DNA of 64,000 nt from Limnanthes douglasii subsp. nivea (GCA_036936605.1 JAUPFV010000004.1:69092352-69156351); one strand, 5' to 3'; shown: positions 1 through 10,659, counted from the stretch's first letter. The notes: generated by a model not told the origin, from the sequence alone. Numbers and translations: made by a program.

Positions 1-96
1 GGTATATATGCAATCATATATCTAATGTCTTATTAGTTGTGGATGCCTTTAATTGTTCTTTCTGTATTGTTGTTATGATTTTGGATGTTTTTGTAG

Positions 97-3000
97 GAAG
101 CAATCGAGAAAGCAGTTAGAGAATGAGGGGAGGATGAAGCGAGCGATGTGGCTAGGCTACTGATACTTTTCATATGCTCGAAACTTTTCTTTTCAGTGTC
201 GGGCGATGTAATCGGGTGGACAGCAATCTTCTACGTGGAGAATCTTGACAAGATAAATGACTATGACTGGTCTGGAGCAATCTTGGATAAGCTTCACAAA
301 TCGCTGGACAAATGTATTAAGGCCGGGCATCCTTCAAGAGTTATCGGATGCGTTTCTTTTCTTTTTGTAAGTATAGCTAGTTATGATCAGCCTGTCTGTT
401 AGGAAAATGTTTATTTTAATAGTTAGTTTTGTTCTGTGCAGCCGTTTCTTATGGAGCATATTTCTATAAATGTCGACATACCAAGGCCTTACATAATACC
501 TAGATGTTACAAGTGGTGGGGGCTAGAGGGCAAGGAGTCGACATTCGAAATGATCCAGATGGTCGGTGAGCTCAGGGACGACGAGGTATGTTGTGGTATA
601 GTAGATATATCGTAGTAGTATAATACATATATCAGTGATGATTATAATATTTTGCTGCTAAATGAACATTATACTGTATCTCCTAGGTTGTCTGCGGGGA
701 GTTGGTGTTTACAGCATCGGAATGTTTTGTTTATGGAGTAAATGATTCGCGGATAAGGTGGGAAGGGGCTGGTGAACCAAGCGAAGAGAGGAGTAGGAAA
801 AGAAAGAAATCTATTGCGAACAGAAGTTCAATAAGGAAGGAAGATGACGGAGCTGGTAGTAAGAAGATAAGACGTTCAATGATTGAGGTTGAAGATGATG
901 TTACGGTGGGGGAGTTCATTGTGGAGAGGAAGGCAAGAGTTGGTAAAAACAAAGGGGAGAGGTTGAAGAACCGGAAAAAACGTAGGTCTAGTATGATTCC
1001 TAGTTTTGGAGTGCTGTCGCAGTCGGTACTGCGCGATAGCAAAAAACTGAAAAAAAGGAGCCGGTTGCGGCGGTTGAAAGTTGAGAACAAGAGGCTTAAA
1101 ACATGCCTTGATGAAAGAAACGAAGAGGTTAGTGCTAGCATGCTTTCTAAGTACTACTAACATCTGTATGGTTGTTAAAATGAAGTTGTCTATCAATAAA
1201 GTATTCTGTAACTATCAGTGTTGTAAATAATGTAACAATTTCGTATGCTCGTTTGAATCAGGTTGAAAAATTGAAGAAAGATTTGGAGGACCTTAAAGAA
1301 AAGCTGGAGATGGTCGACTCAAGAGTGGATGGTGAGGATCAACAACTGTTGTTGACCTTATCCTCGCCATTTTGCCGCTACGATGAGGATGCTACTGAAA
1401 CCTTAGATGCACGCATTGCTGAGAAGGTGGTTAAGGAAACACTGGTTTACAAAAGAACTCGGAGGCATGTAGTAACTGAAACAGACAAAGCAACGGAAGA
1501 AGACGGCGTTGATGGGGAGGATAAAACAGAAGAACAAGAGGAGCTTGACAAAGCTAAGCAAAAAGAAAAACATTGCTCGGAGGAGGACAAAGAAGAAGTT
1601 GATGGAGGGGGTGTTCAATCCGAAACACGTGTTGAACCAATGGAAGAGAGTACTACACATGATGTTGTTGCTGTTGATGTGTTTAGGAAGCCAAAAGGGA
1701 CTATCACAAGTGGTTGTGACGCTGGTAATGGGAAACGGGATGTGGCAGAAGAATTACCACCCCTAACTCATGCTGCCGGTGCGCAAAATGTAGTTTTGGT
1801 ACCTGCACAGGGACCTGGAGTTGGAAACAACGAGGTCGAACAGCAGCAGCTGACGGTGGACGGGATTGATTTGTTGGACGAAGTATCAAACGAAGGAACG
1901 AAAACAATGGAACGACAGTTGGCGGAGTCGCCAAAAAACGTCGATGAAGGAAATAATGCAGAGAGCGGTGAGGACAAAGGAGAAGATAAAATAGTAGTAG
2001 CAACTACATTGTTGGAGATAGCAGCAACAGAACAACAGGTTCCAGATCCTGTCTCGCACAATGTTGCTGAAGACGTAAGTGGAGTTTAAATTGCTTAGTT
2101 GTATTTGAATATCATATATGATTGATAGTTAATCTCGCAATTAATGGTTTCCTTTGTTATGTTTTTAGGAAGTCGAAACAGCGGAGGCTGAAGACACACG
2201 ACACTTTAGCTTAGTTGTATTCACTGGCACTGGAACAGCAGCAAAGTGCGAACAACTATCGCAAGCTGTGTCGCCATTAAAGGTGATACAAATTTTCAAG
2301 AGAGCAGATCAATCCGCAGAGAAGATTGAAAATGTGTCACAGCTTGAGCCATCTTCGTACGCAACACCACAACAACAGAAAGCAGCATCGAAGGATCCTA
2401 TTGTCCAATCGGTTACACCATTGGCTGAAGATAGCTTTGTAGACTGCACCCAATCATTTTACGCAGAAGTTGACAAGGCTGTTGAAACTTCAAACGAGAA
2501 GAGGCGTACACTGGACTGCATCGAGGAAGACCAAACGGACGTTGACGTAAGTAGATATTTGGTATTCTCAATAAATATTTAAAAAGAAATGTTAACAGTT
2601 TACTATGCTGCTTTTTTTTAGGTACCCATTGATGACATGCCTGGGTTCAACTTACTTACTCCGACGGAGGTTCAACAACATTCAACTGAAGTTGTAGCTT
2701 GGCCGTTCCCGACAGAGACAACGAAACTGATCGATGTAAGTGAGTACGAGAAAGTGCTGAAACTGAAACAGGTAGAAGAACAAGAAGATCCAGAAATATG
2801 GTACTTGCCAACAACAGAGTTCTCGTACAGGCTTTCCATTAGTGTGACAGAGATAATGGAACTGCCTAACGAAACTCAAGTGGACTTCAAGGTAAAAATA
2901 TTTTTGGATGTATCAATCGTATTTTAATTGTTAGTCTAGCAACGTGCCTCTATACGTCTATCAATATTAATTGAAGCAGCTATCATTGTGTCAACCAATA

Positions 3001-3847
3001 AACCATTGGTTATTATTTCAATTGATTCGATACTGTAATTTTGGTTTAATAGGTAATAGATGCTTGGATATACAAGCTCTTAAAGGATTCAGACTGGAAA
3101 GTACCTGTGAAAGGGTTTGATAATAAGTATTCATTCCCTGTCCCAGCCATTCAAATAACTGGGATTGCAACTGTAAGTTCCCAGTGGATTATTGCTTTCA
3201 TATTAGGTACATCCCCTTCCTGTATTGATGTCTTAAATTTACAGGGGACACTGGCTAAAAAGGGAGATATGTCTGTCATTGTGGATAATGTTTTTGAGAC
3301 AATGAACCCCAACACATATGTCTGTTTCGTCCCCCTATGTAATGTAAACACGGAAGGAGTGAACCATTGGACGCTCCTGGTTATAGACATGGAGAATGGG
3401 GTTGCCAGAAGCTACAACCCAATGTTGCCGTGGAGCAAGCACATTCCCGATAAGAAGAGAAACACTGCCGATGCTCTGGTAAGGAATTTAAATTCCAAGT
3501 TATCTAGTTTGGTTCACTGTCTAGCAATTTATAATAATAAAGCTATCAAACTGTATAGTAATGCCTATCAATGACTTCTACTGTATCTATCAATGCAGTT
3601 GTCCTATTGCATGAAGAAGAAATATATACCGCAGGTAAAAGGTGGGTACAAAATTAAGACCATGTTAAATATCCCACAGCAAAAGAAGCGGAGCTATGGC
3701 TGTGGTGTTTTCGTGTGTAAATACGTAGAAGACATTATTAAAGACGGTTTTGTTGGACGGCAATATGGTGACGAAATGCCGGCAGAAACAAGAGCTAAAA
3801 TTTTCAAACATTTCTTGAACGACCGTAACACAAACAAACGTTGGTAG
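97..3847 (+). pseudogene. Ulp1/C48-like cysteine protease gene of MULE copy 1, exons 2-10, one premature TGA
   Basis: Exons by GT-AG signals: 97-366, 442-585, 687-1127, 1262-2074, 2169-2546, 2622-2891, 3053-3172, 3245-3478, 3599-3847 (stop TAG). All introns are phase 0 and each exon stays open except for one TGA at 124-126, nine codons into exon 2. Exon 2-3 product resembles the N-terminal DUF1985/plant-mobile-type domain of plant Ulp1-like transposon proteins. Exon 4 is Lys/Arg-rich (KRKKS, KNRKKRR) with likely nuclear signals. The end of exon 4 and start of exon 5 form a predicted coiled coil (LKVENKRLKTCL, VEKLKKDLEDLKEKL). Exons 5-6 are acidic and low-complexity. Exons 8-10 hold the C48-like domain: His in NHWTLLVID (exon 9) and Cys in YGCGVFVCKY (exon 10) with a Gln pair just upstream. 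The expected Asp after the His strand is Asn (RSYNPM). Family members cleave SUMO-type conjugates; activity here is doubtful. Exon 1 lies left of the window. Confidence 0.75.
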
Positions 3848-3961
3848 TATGTAATTTATATTTTGGTATCCATTGATTAGCATTGGGTGAAGTGTGCAAA
3901 ACATCTATGATTTATGTTTGTAGACTAAAATTTACATGTAAACGCACTTTTTACTTGTTGC
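3848..3961. other. 3' flank of the Ulp1-like gene
   Basis: AT-rich sequence directly after the TAG stop. I see no clear polyadenylation signal and no ORF. It leads into a duplicated transposase-gene segment. Confidence 0.4.
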
Positions 3962-4200
3962 GGTCGACTGGGAAAAAGTTAACAAAGAACATTATGTGTA
4001 ACTTAATCTATCTGATAGAGCCCCTAAAGCTAGCAAGCAGTATTACTTTAAATACCAGAGTATGTAAAACAAACTATCAGACAGGCTTATTAAATCGCAA
4101 ACTATGTAAACATATTTGTCAGACCAAATGTATTTTGAAACGTAATTTTAATGACCGTTGTTTCCATCTCTAGCCACTGCTGAAAGCAACACGCCACCAT
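3962..4200. repeat. Diverged internal duplicate of the transposase-gene intron/exon edge
   Basis: This stretch follows the order of 8042-8325 with substitutions and indels. Shared words include GGTCGACTG, AACAAAGAACA, CCAGAGTATGTAA, GCAAACTATG and TGACCGTTGTTTCCATC, then CACTGCTGAAAGCAACACG, which belongs to the 3' edge of transposase exon 1. It is therefore a second, broken copy of the transposase intron plus about 45 coding bases, sitting just downstream of the Ulp1-like gene. It is an internal duplication or a remnant of recombination within the element. Confidence 0.8.
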
Positions 4201-4907
4201 CTTTTCACAAAATCCACCTTAATAATGAGCCGCTGTTCGAAAAATTACATGTAGACGAACTAGTTCACATAACTGTTACAGGATTCAGTGTTGTATCTTA
4301 CAAATTTTGATATGTTGTTACCATTCGCACTGTTAGTGGTAGTTATATATCTACTATTGGTACATATAAGAGATGTATTAAAAAGTACCAATAATGCATA
4401 TATAATAAGAACTATCAATGTTCACCAAATTGTCTATCTGGGGTTAAGGAAGGATCTATCTAGGGTTAAGCAGGCAAATATCGTAGTGCGAAACATATCG
4501 TAATTTAAAATCATTTTGGTTACGAACCATAAAGTATAGTTTTAGATATCTTTCAGAAAAAATAGATAGACCAGATAGGTTTTAAATTTTTAATATAATT
4601 TATCTACCATTCAAAATTACTCGCAAATATCATATAACAGGTTATTGATGCACAAAATAAAAATATATTGACTGCACAACATGGTTATTGGTAGATAAAT
4701 GCAATTAATTTGTTGAAAGGACTGATAACCACACACATTACTCATTACTACATTAATGTGTTAAAACCATTGGTTAGATTGAACTTGAAAATACAATGGG
4801 TAGATAAAGTAGAATGATTACCTTCATTTAATGTATGTGTGCCATTAAAGTTGATTTCTGAAAATATGGTTGCTTAAGGGGACTCAGCATTGGGTGCTGG
4901 GTTTTGC
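4201..4907. other. Non-coding spacer upstream of the acidic-protein gene
   Basis: AT-rich spacer with scattered words of the element's own repeat vocabulary (ACTATCAATG, AGATAGACCAGATAG). A 71-codon open frame at 4288-4503 is hydrophobic and lacks coding character, so I do not call it. The promoter of the next gene must lie in the 3' part. Confidence 0.5.
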
Positions 4908-4915
4908 TATAAATA
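4908..4915 (+). promoter_or_regulatory. TATA box of the acidic-protein gene
   Basis: TATAAATA about 100 bases upstream of the ATG at 5012, in a slightly GC-richer context (GCTATAAATAGAGGG). The distance suits a short 5' leader in a plant pol II gene. It is conserved at 61613-61620 in copy 2. Confidence 0.6.
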
Positions 4916-5011
4916 GAGGGTCATATGTCAACCTATTACTCACAAACCTACCAGCAAAGGGAAAAAAACCCAGAACCTCTACCCTAAGTTCTTACCTCCG
5001 CTCCTCCAACC

Positions 5012-5383
5012 ATGGCTCCTTCATCACCCTTCTCCCCACACCAGTCCAGCGAGGACGCCTGGTCCTCTGACTACTACTCATGTGAGAAGGCCTACAAGCG
5101 CACGACAACGTCGGAGTACTCCGCTGACGAAGAAGATGATTGGTCGGTCTGGTCTGAGGACCAAGAAGACCCTTATGGATCATGGGATTCTTGGTCCATG
5201 GACGACTGTTATCTTTCTGACGATGAGAAGCTGCCAAAAAGGAAAAGGTGTAAGAGCGTTAACCCATTTTGGGATGAGGAAGACGACGATGAAGATGAAG
5301 AGGCAGACGACGAGGCCTCTGACGACGAAGAAGATGATGAAGATGAAGAAGAAGAAGAAGAAGAAGAAGAAGAAGAAGAATAA
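5012..5383 (+). CDS. Short acidic Ser/Asp/Glu-rich protein, shortened by an in-tract stop (copy 1)
   Basis: A single-exon ORF of 123 aa starts at ACCATGGCT, a good plant start context, about 100 bases after a TATA box. The N-terminal half is rich in Ser, Tyr, Trp and Asp. A basic patch KLPKRKRCK near residues 75-83 could be a nuclear signal, and the C-terminal third is almost pure Asp/Glu. A TAA at 5381-5383 sits inside a GAA repeat: 12 GAA, TAA, then 7 GAA, after which the frame continues as DEVSDGDDSD to a TAG at 5435-5437. The stop is thus probably a mutated GAA, and the ancestral protein would have had about 141 codons. I do not recognise the family. It lies between the two main MULE genes and may be a third element gene or a captured host gene. 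Confidence 0.55.
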   Translation: MAPSSPFSPHQSSEDAWSSDYYSCEKAYKRTTTSEYSADEEDDWSVWSEDQEDPYGSWDSWSMDDCYLSDDEKLPKRKRCKSVNPFWDEEDDDEDEEADDEASDDEEDDEDEEEEEEEEEEEE

Positions 5384-5437
5384 GAAGAAGAAGAAGAAGA
5401 AGAAGACGAGGTATCTGATGGAGACGACTCCGATTAG

Positions 5438-5749
5438 GTTAGAACATTTAGATGTAGTTTCATGGCCCTGTTGGTTTTTATTTTGTTGTTTTTAACGTAT
5501 GTTTATGCTTTTTTGTGGACTGTAACTTGCCCCAACCCTGTGCAGTAGTGTTATTTTTTGACAGGGTTGGATGATTTAGGGTTGTTTGGATTGTTGCATG
5601 ATTTTAATGTACAAGTTTCGTTGTATTTTACCTTCGTTATCTAGTCAAACTGGTAAGGTATGGTATTACAAGGTGCAGTTGAAGGTAGCAGTTTAAGTTG
5701 CAGTTATTTCACAGAATCGCAATCTATGAACACTAAGATATCGGAGTTA
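5438..5749. other. 3' region of the acidic-protein gene
   Basis: T-rich transcript-end-like sequence (GTTGGTTTTTATTTTGTTG, TTTTTTGTGG). No ORF is seen. It leads into the 278-bp repeats. Confidence 0.4.
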
Positions 5750-6925
5750 TGGTAACATTAAAAGAACAAACAATGTAAACATAGATAGCAAGGTTGAATC
5801 GAGTGGACATCAGAGTATAACAGCATAGGTAGCAAAGATGGTAAATGTAAGCAAAGATGTTAAAACCAAAACAGAAAACACATTTTGATGTATCTGTCAG
5901 ATGCAAAATCCAAAAACTATCAATGTTGAATATAGTAGATATCAGAGGGTAGCATCAGAGATAGCAATGTATAAAGGGATAGATACCAGAGTATGTAACA
6001 AACATATATGGAACTTGTCATTTCTATAAGGGTACAAAACATAAGTCGAGATACAAAAAGTGCTTATCTTTTAAATGAATCAGGCATGAATGATTTTAAG
6101 TACACCTATAACAAATGTAAGTGAAATATCAGATGGATCTATTTCAAAACAGAAAACATATATTGATGTATCTGTCAGATGCAAAATCCAGAAACTATCA
6201 ATGGTTAATATATTTGATATCAGAGGGTTGAAGCATAAATAGCAATGTATACATGGATAGATATCAGACTATGTAACAAACAGATATGGACCGTGTAAAT
6301 TCTTTTAGGGGACAAAGCATATGTTGAGATACAAGAATTGCTTATCTTTGAGATGAATCAGGCATGAATGATTTTGAGTACATCTATAACAAATGTAAGT
6401 AAAATATCAGATGGATGTAAACCAAAACAGAAAACACGTCTTGATGTATCTGTTAGATGCAAAACCCAGAAACTATCAACGTTGAATAGAGTGGATATCA
6501 GATGGTAGCAGCATAGCTAGCAATGTATACAGGGGAAGATATCAAAATATGTTTCGAACAGATATGGTTCGTGCCAATTCTATAAGAGTACAAAACATAA
6601 GTGGAGATACAAGAAGTGATTATCTCTGAGATGAATATGGCATTGAATATTTGAAGTACATGTATACAAATGTAAGTAAAGCATAAGATGAATGTGTACC
6701 GAAACAAAAAACATACTTTGATTGTATCTGTTAGATAAAATAGCCCGAAGCTATAAATGTTGAATAGAGTATCTACCAGAATATATCCTCAAAGATAGCA
6801 ATGTATACTCGAATAGATATCGTAGACAGAAAGAAACTGACATGGAACATGTAAATGTTAAAAGTGTACGAAACATAAGTGGAAAGATAAGGACTGCTTA
6901 TCTTTGAAATGTAAAATGTTACAAA
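5750..6925. repeat. About four tandem copies of a ~278-bp non-coding repeat (copy 1)
   Basis: The marker word AACAGAAAACA and its variants recur near 5871, 6149, 6427 and 6705, a spacing of about 278 bases. Each is followed by TTGATGTATCTGTCAGATGC, then ACTATCAA, GATATCAGAGGGTAGCA, GATAGCAATGTATA and a ...GTACAAAACATAAGT block. The copies are diverged and the last is the most decayed. The array sits between the 3' ends of the convergent genes. Similar words occur in intron 1 of the Ulp1-like gene (56370-56700), so the repeat belongs to the element. Confidence 0.8.
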
Positions 6926-6943
6926 AAAGTAGGTAAATAATGT

Positions 6944-9370
6944 TTAGAACGGAGCATCACATGACCTCCTATTATGCCCCGATTTTAAACATCGACCACA
7001 ACGGGCCTGGCTGCTGGAAACTTCGCCTCTTGATGGAATACGCTTCTTCCTCGGACGCCCGGGTCGTCTTTTAACGTTAGGGGGCAGCACCAAGGGCTCT
7101 CCATCATAATCTGCGCTACTGGATTCACCAAACTCAGTTATAGCCGGTATGTTAAATGAATAGCTGGACAGGTAATTTTGGGTAGTGAAGAACGGCTCGA
7201 CCAACGTCATAGGATCCTCGTTTATAGATGCAATTGCAGCCAGTGCATTAGCGCACGGGAAACATTCTTGCTGCCACGAACCGCATGTGCATTTGAAATC
7301 CAGTATGTTGACCACCATGACTGGGTCAGATAAAACCTCAAAATATGCGGCAGAAGACTTGCGAACTAACCATATCCGACTGGATTGTACATTCTCTTTG
7401 AACATCTTGTCAAACTCGGGGCACAAATTTGTGTTCCAACTTTGGCCTTCTCCTAAACGTCGAGACATTTGAGTCATCAAGAGAGCTCTGATCCGGTCGA
7501 TTAATTCGACTATAGGCAGATGGCACAACTTTTTAATCTGGCCATTGAACGACTCAACAGCAGTTGATGCCATCGCCCCATACCGTTTGCCTTTCACATA
7601 TGCCTGAGCCCATTTTTCAGGGGCCAGATTCCTTACAAAGTTTTCAATACGCTTACCGCCTAGGCGCAAAAACTGAGCATAACGTTCATTAAAAAGATCC
7701 ACCGTAGGGGCATAAGCACAACTCTTAAACATCACTAGCATATCTTGTTTGTAGACTCTGTTAGTGTGTTCAAGAGCTTTATTCAAGTTCTGGATAAGAT
7801 GGAAGATGCAATAAGCGTGGTAGTCAGTCGGATAAAGAGTTGCGACAGCGCTAATAATACCAGCATGGCGGTCTGAAATGAAAGTTATTTGGCGCCCTAA
7901 CAGATGAGGTTTTAATTTTTCCAAAAACCAAAACCAGTTGTCCGAGTCTTCACTACCAAATATACCAAAAGCTACGGGGAAAAGACCTGCGGTGGGGAAA
8001 ATGTATCTTAAAAACAGAACGACAGTAACAGAACGATGTTGAGGTCGACTGTGTAATAGTAAACAAAGAACAATCCATGTAACTAAAATACTAGAGTATG
8101 TAATCCAAACTATCAGACAATTCGCATCCTAATCTATCAGACAGGGTCTCCCAATCTAGCAATCAGTAATAACTAAACTACCAGAGTATGTAATCCTAAC
8201 TATCAAACAATCTTATTAATTTGCAAACTATGCAAACATATTTATCAGAATAAATGTATATTGAAACATGTACTGACCGTTGTTTCCATCCTTTGCCACT
8301 GCTGAAAGCAACACGCCACCATGCTTCCCATTTAGGTGCGTTCCGTCAACGTACAGTAGAGGGCGGCACGAATGGAATCCCTGAAGACACGCCCCAAACG
8401 CTATAAAACAGCGACGGAAAACATTGCCGGGAGCCAAATCCAGATGACAGTCCGTAGTGATGTCACGACTCTTTAGCCTCTTGAAGTATGGTTTTAGCAA
8501 TGCGAAAGAGCTATTGCTATCTCCAAATACAAGGCGACGGGCCTTCTCCAACGCATTCCAAGATAGACGATATGAAATGTCTAAACCGTAGTCTTGCTTG
8601 ATGGTGGACTGTATAGTCTTAGCTGTTAAAGAATGGTTGTTCCGTAGAGAATCGTGAATTTCATCAACAATCAAATCGGAAGACAGATGCCTGCTTTTCT
8701 TCTTTGTGAATACGGGACTGCACGTGTGGGTACTGAAAAATCTTTTAATTGTCATCAACCCGGTCTTAGAATCCACAGAAGCGTAAAGCCTCCATTGGCA
8801 GCCATCCGAATCTTTGTTTACGCAATAAACGGTGACCTTGTTAAATGTATTGTGCATGTACCTGAACGCAAAACCGTTCTCTAATGCATAACGGGATAAG
8901 GATAACCTAAGACCTTGAGAACCGTCTTGAAATGACTGTCCAACAGCGATGATAGATTCTGCCCATGCCGCTGTAGCTAGATGTCTTTTTTTGGGGGTTG
9001 TAATGGCCAAACAGGTACTGCTTTCACCGCTGGTTCGTTGCATGTGAGAGGATTCTTCGAACAGTTGAACGGGTTGTTTACGTTTAATGGAGGAGCCTTT
9101 ATCAGCAACATGTTCTTCGATAAGAAATGACACGCTCTTCAAACGCTCAACATCGAGGTAACATTCCAACCCAATGAAATCGGTCTCCTTATTAAAAATA
9201 CAATTATTCTGAGCACCGCAAGAGTACGTAATGCTGTAGTTTCCTCTAACCAGCCCTTGCCATGTTTGCTCAACGTACACTTGGAATGACTCAAAGTTTT
9301 CAAATTCGGACAGCGGAACAATACCTGTTTCCGTACCAAATTTGAAAATGCACACTCTTGGTTTAGACAT
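6944..9370 (-). CDS. MuDR-family MULE transposase, intact two-exon gene
   Basis: On the minus strand, exon 1 is 9370-8278 and exon 2 is 7986-6944 (stop 6946-6944). They join in phase 1 across a GT-AG intron to give DGNNGLFPVAFG, the usual MULE sequence at this place, for 711 aa. I chose the ATG at 9370 (MSKPRVCIFKFG); an in-frame ATG lies 19 codons upstream. Domains: an N-terminal MuDR segment, a Cys/His-containing DNA-binding region (CQWRLYA to HTC) around residue 210-250, then the DDE core with Asp in YVDGTHLNGKHGG, Asp in FISDRHAG and Glu in AVESFNGQIKK, plus the CIFH motif between. A SWIM-like finger follows (CTCGSWQQECFPCANAL) with Asn in place of the final His. Then come an AT-hook (RRPGRPRKKR) and a CCHC zinc knuckle (CGRCLKSGHNRRSC) at the C terminus. 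It is expected to bind the TIRs and cut and paste the element in the nucleus. Confidence 0.9.
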
Positions 9371-9444
9371 TGTGTACCCTGAATTATAGGAGTTTTGGTT
9401 AGTTTGTTTAACGTTGGTGTAGAACAACTGAATGTGGTACTGAT

Positions 9445-9800
9445 ATTATAACATATATAGCAATATCATGTAACTAACATATCAGCGTATATGCATCGTG
9501 GTCTATTTTCAACACAAATAGCAAACTGTCATACCTAAACTATCAGGGTATATGGACTATTGGTCTGGTTTCAAACACATATATCAACCTGTTATAGCTA
9601 ACATATAAGGGTGTATGCAGCAAGGGGAAATGCTTTGAAACATATAGCAATATCACGTACCTAAACTATAAGGGTATATGGATTAATGGTCTATTTATCA
9701 ACACATATAGCAACATGCCATAACTAAGATATCAGGGTGTATGTTGTCAGGTTTAATCTACAAACACATCTAACCTATCAGGGTCTGTGCAGTGATCTAG
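9445..9800. repeat. Subterminal tandem repeats, ~63-bp period
   Basis: About five to six diverged copies with the pattern ACATATAGCAA..., CTAACATATCAGGGTATATG, a G-rich spacer, then ...TTTCAAAC. They lie upstream of the transposase start, between it and the right TIR. Subterminal repeats of this sort often hold transposase-binding or promoter sites in MULEs; that role is inferred. Confidence 0.7.
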
Positions 9801-10627
9801 CAACATCAAATCATAAAATTGCAGGCGACAAATCGCAAAGTGTTTCCATATAAATATCAGGGTTCATCACAGAGGTGGAAAAAAGAAATTACTCATCGGA
9901 ATGTGAACGGAGCTGGTTTGGATGATTTGAATTGAGCAGAAGCATATGGTAATAAGTTTCCTGCAATTAACGTACATTATATGAGAGTCTAGAATCGATT
10001 TCGAAAATGGAAAACGATTTTGAAACAAAAAAACTCACCTCTGTTACTGACCTGAGATACGGTTGGCTACGATTTTGGCTACGATTTCGAAATGTAAATC
10101 AGTTGTTATGAGGCTCAGATACGGTGGTCTAGGAGGCTGAGATACGGTTAGAAATCGGAGCTAGGAGGCTGAGACGGTTCAAAATCGAAGATACGAAACT
10201 CTGTATGAAACTGACGACGTTAAACTTCAGTTCTGAAACTCGCCGGTGATCGGAACACTCCGATAACGCGATTATATGGATCGCCGGTGATTAAGTAAGG
10301 TAAACGGTGGTTCAACAGTGTCGTCGGAGGTGGTGTGATCAGCCGTGGTTTTTTGAAATGAAGAGACGTTCTTGGAAAATGGTTTGTTTGTTAGGTTAGG
10401 AGAGAGGAGAGAGAAAGGGGGCTAATAAATTCAAAATTCAAAATTCAAAAGTAATTAAGAAGGTGCTGAAGCTAAAAGGGGCCCTTTTTTTCACAAATCA
10501 ACCTTATATACTAGGTTGAGGGTAATCTTGGTATTAAAAAAAGAAAAGGTATTATAAGTGGATATGTTTAATGAGATGGGTATTAAGTGAGCATTAACCC
10601 ATTTTTGGGTACTAGGTTGTAATAGGT
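9801..10627. promoter_or_regulatory. Upstream/leader region of the transposase gene with short repeats
   Basis: Non-coding sequence between the subterminal repeats and the TIR, expected to hold the transposase promoter and leader (read on the minus strand). It contains about four copies of GAGGCTGAGATACGGT and variants at 10050-10180, and two TCGCCGGTGAT words near 10233 and 10280. The latter are the reverse complement of the ACCGGCGA motif at the other end of the element. I cannot place a transcription start. Confidence 0.45.
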
Positions 10628-10659
10628 TTGGTTAAAAGGTACTTAAGGTGTCATTTCCC
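10628..10659. repeat. Right terminal inverted repeat of MULE copy 1
   Basis: Read inward on the minus strand this end begins GGGAAATGACACC. Aligned without gaps to the left end of copy 2 (GAGAAAAGTACCC, from 54685), 22 of 32 positions match, including the run TACCTT. The TIR is short and degenerate, and its outer edge is fixed by the adjacent 9-bp duplication. Confidence 0.75.

Larger units (their letters stand above)
1..10659. mobile_element. MULE copy 1 (Ulp1-carrying Mutator-like element), left end outside the window
   Basis: This is the right-hand part of a class II Mutator-like element. Seen: a MuDR-type transposase gene on the minus strand, a Ulp1/C48-like gene on the plus strand converging on it, repeat-rich non-coding stretches, and a degenerate TIR ending at 10659 followed by a 9-bp target-site duplication. 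Position 1 falls in intron 1 of the Ulp1-like gene. Comparison with the second copy puts the full element at about 12.7 kb (54685 to a projected 67364, outside the window). A transposase plus a Ulp1-like protease is known for plant MULEs of the Kaonashi (KI-MULE) kind. With its transposase open and both ends recognisable, the element could have been autonomous recently; activity cannot be judged from sequence. Confidence 0.9.

Noticed and set aside
731..2061. Several minus-strand ORFs over the Ulp1-like exons 4-5
   Set aside because: Shadows of long plus-strand exons with purine-biased codons.
4288..4503. 71-aa membrane-like ORF
   Set aside because: Short and AT-rich, in a spacer containing the element's repeat words.
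5082..5495. 137-aa Lys/Met-rich ORF overlapping the acidic gene
   Set aside because: It is the +1 frame of the GAA/GAT-rich tract; the acidic frame has the better start and promoter.
9445..9800. 63-bp repeats as a CRISPR array
   Set aside because: Plant transposon context, diverged repeats without distinct spacers, no cas genes.
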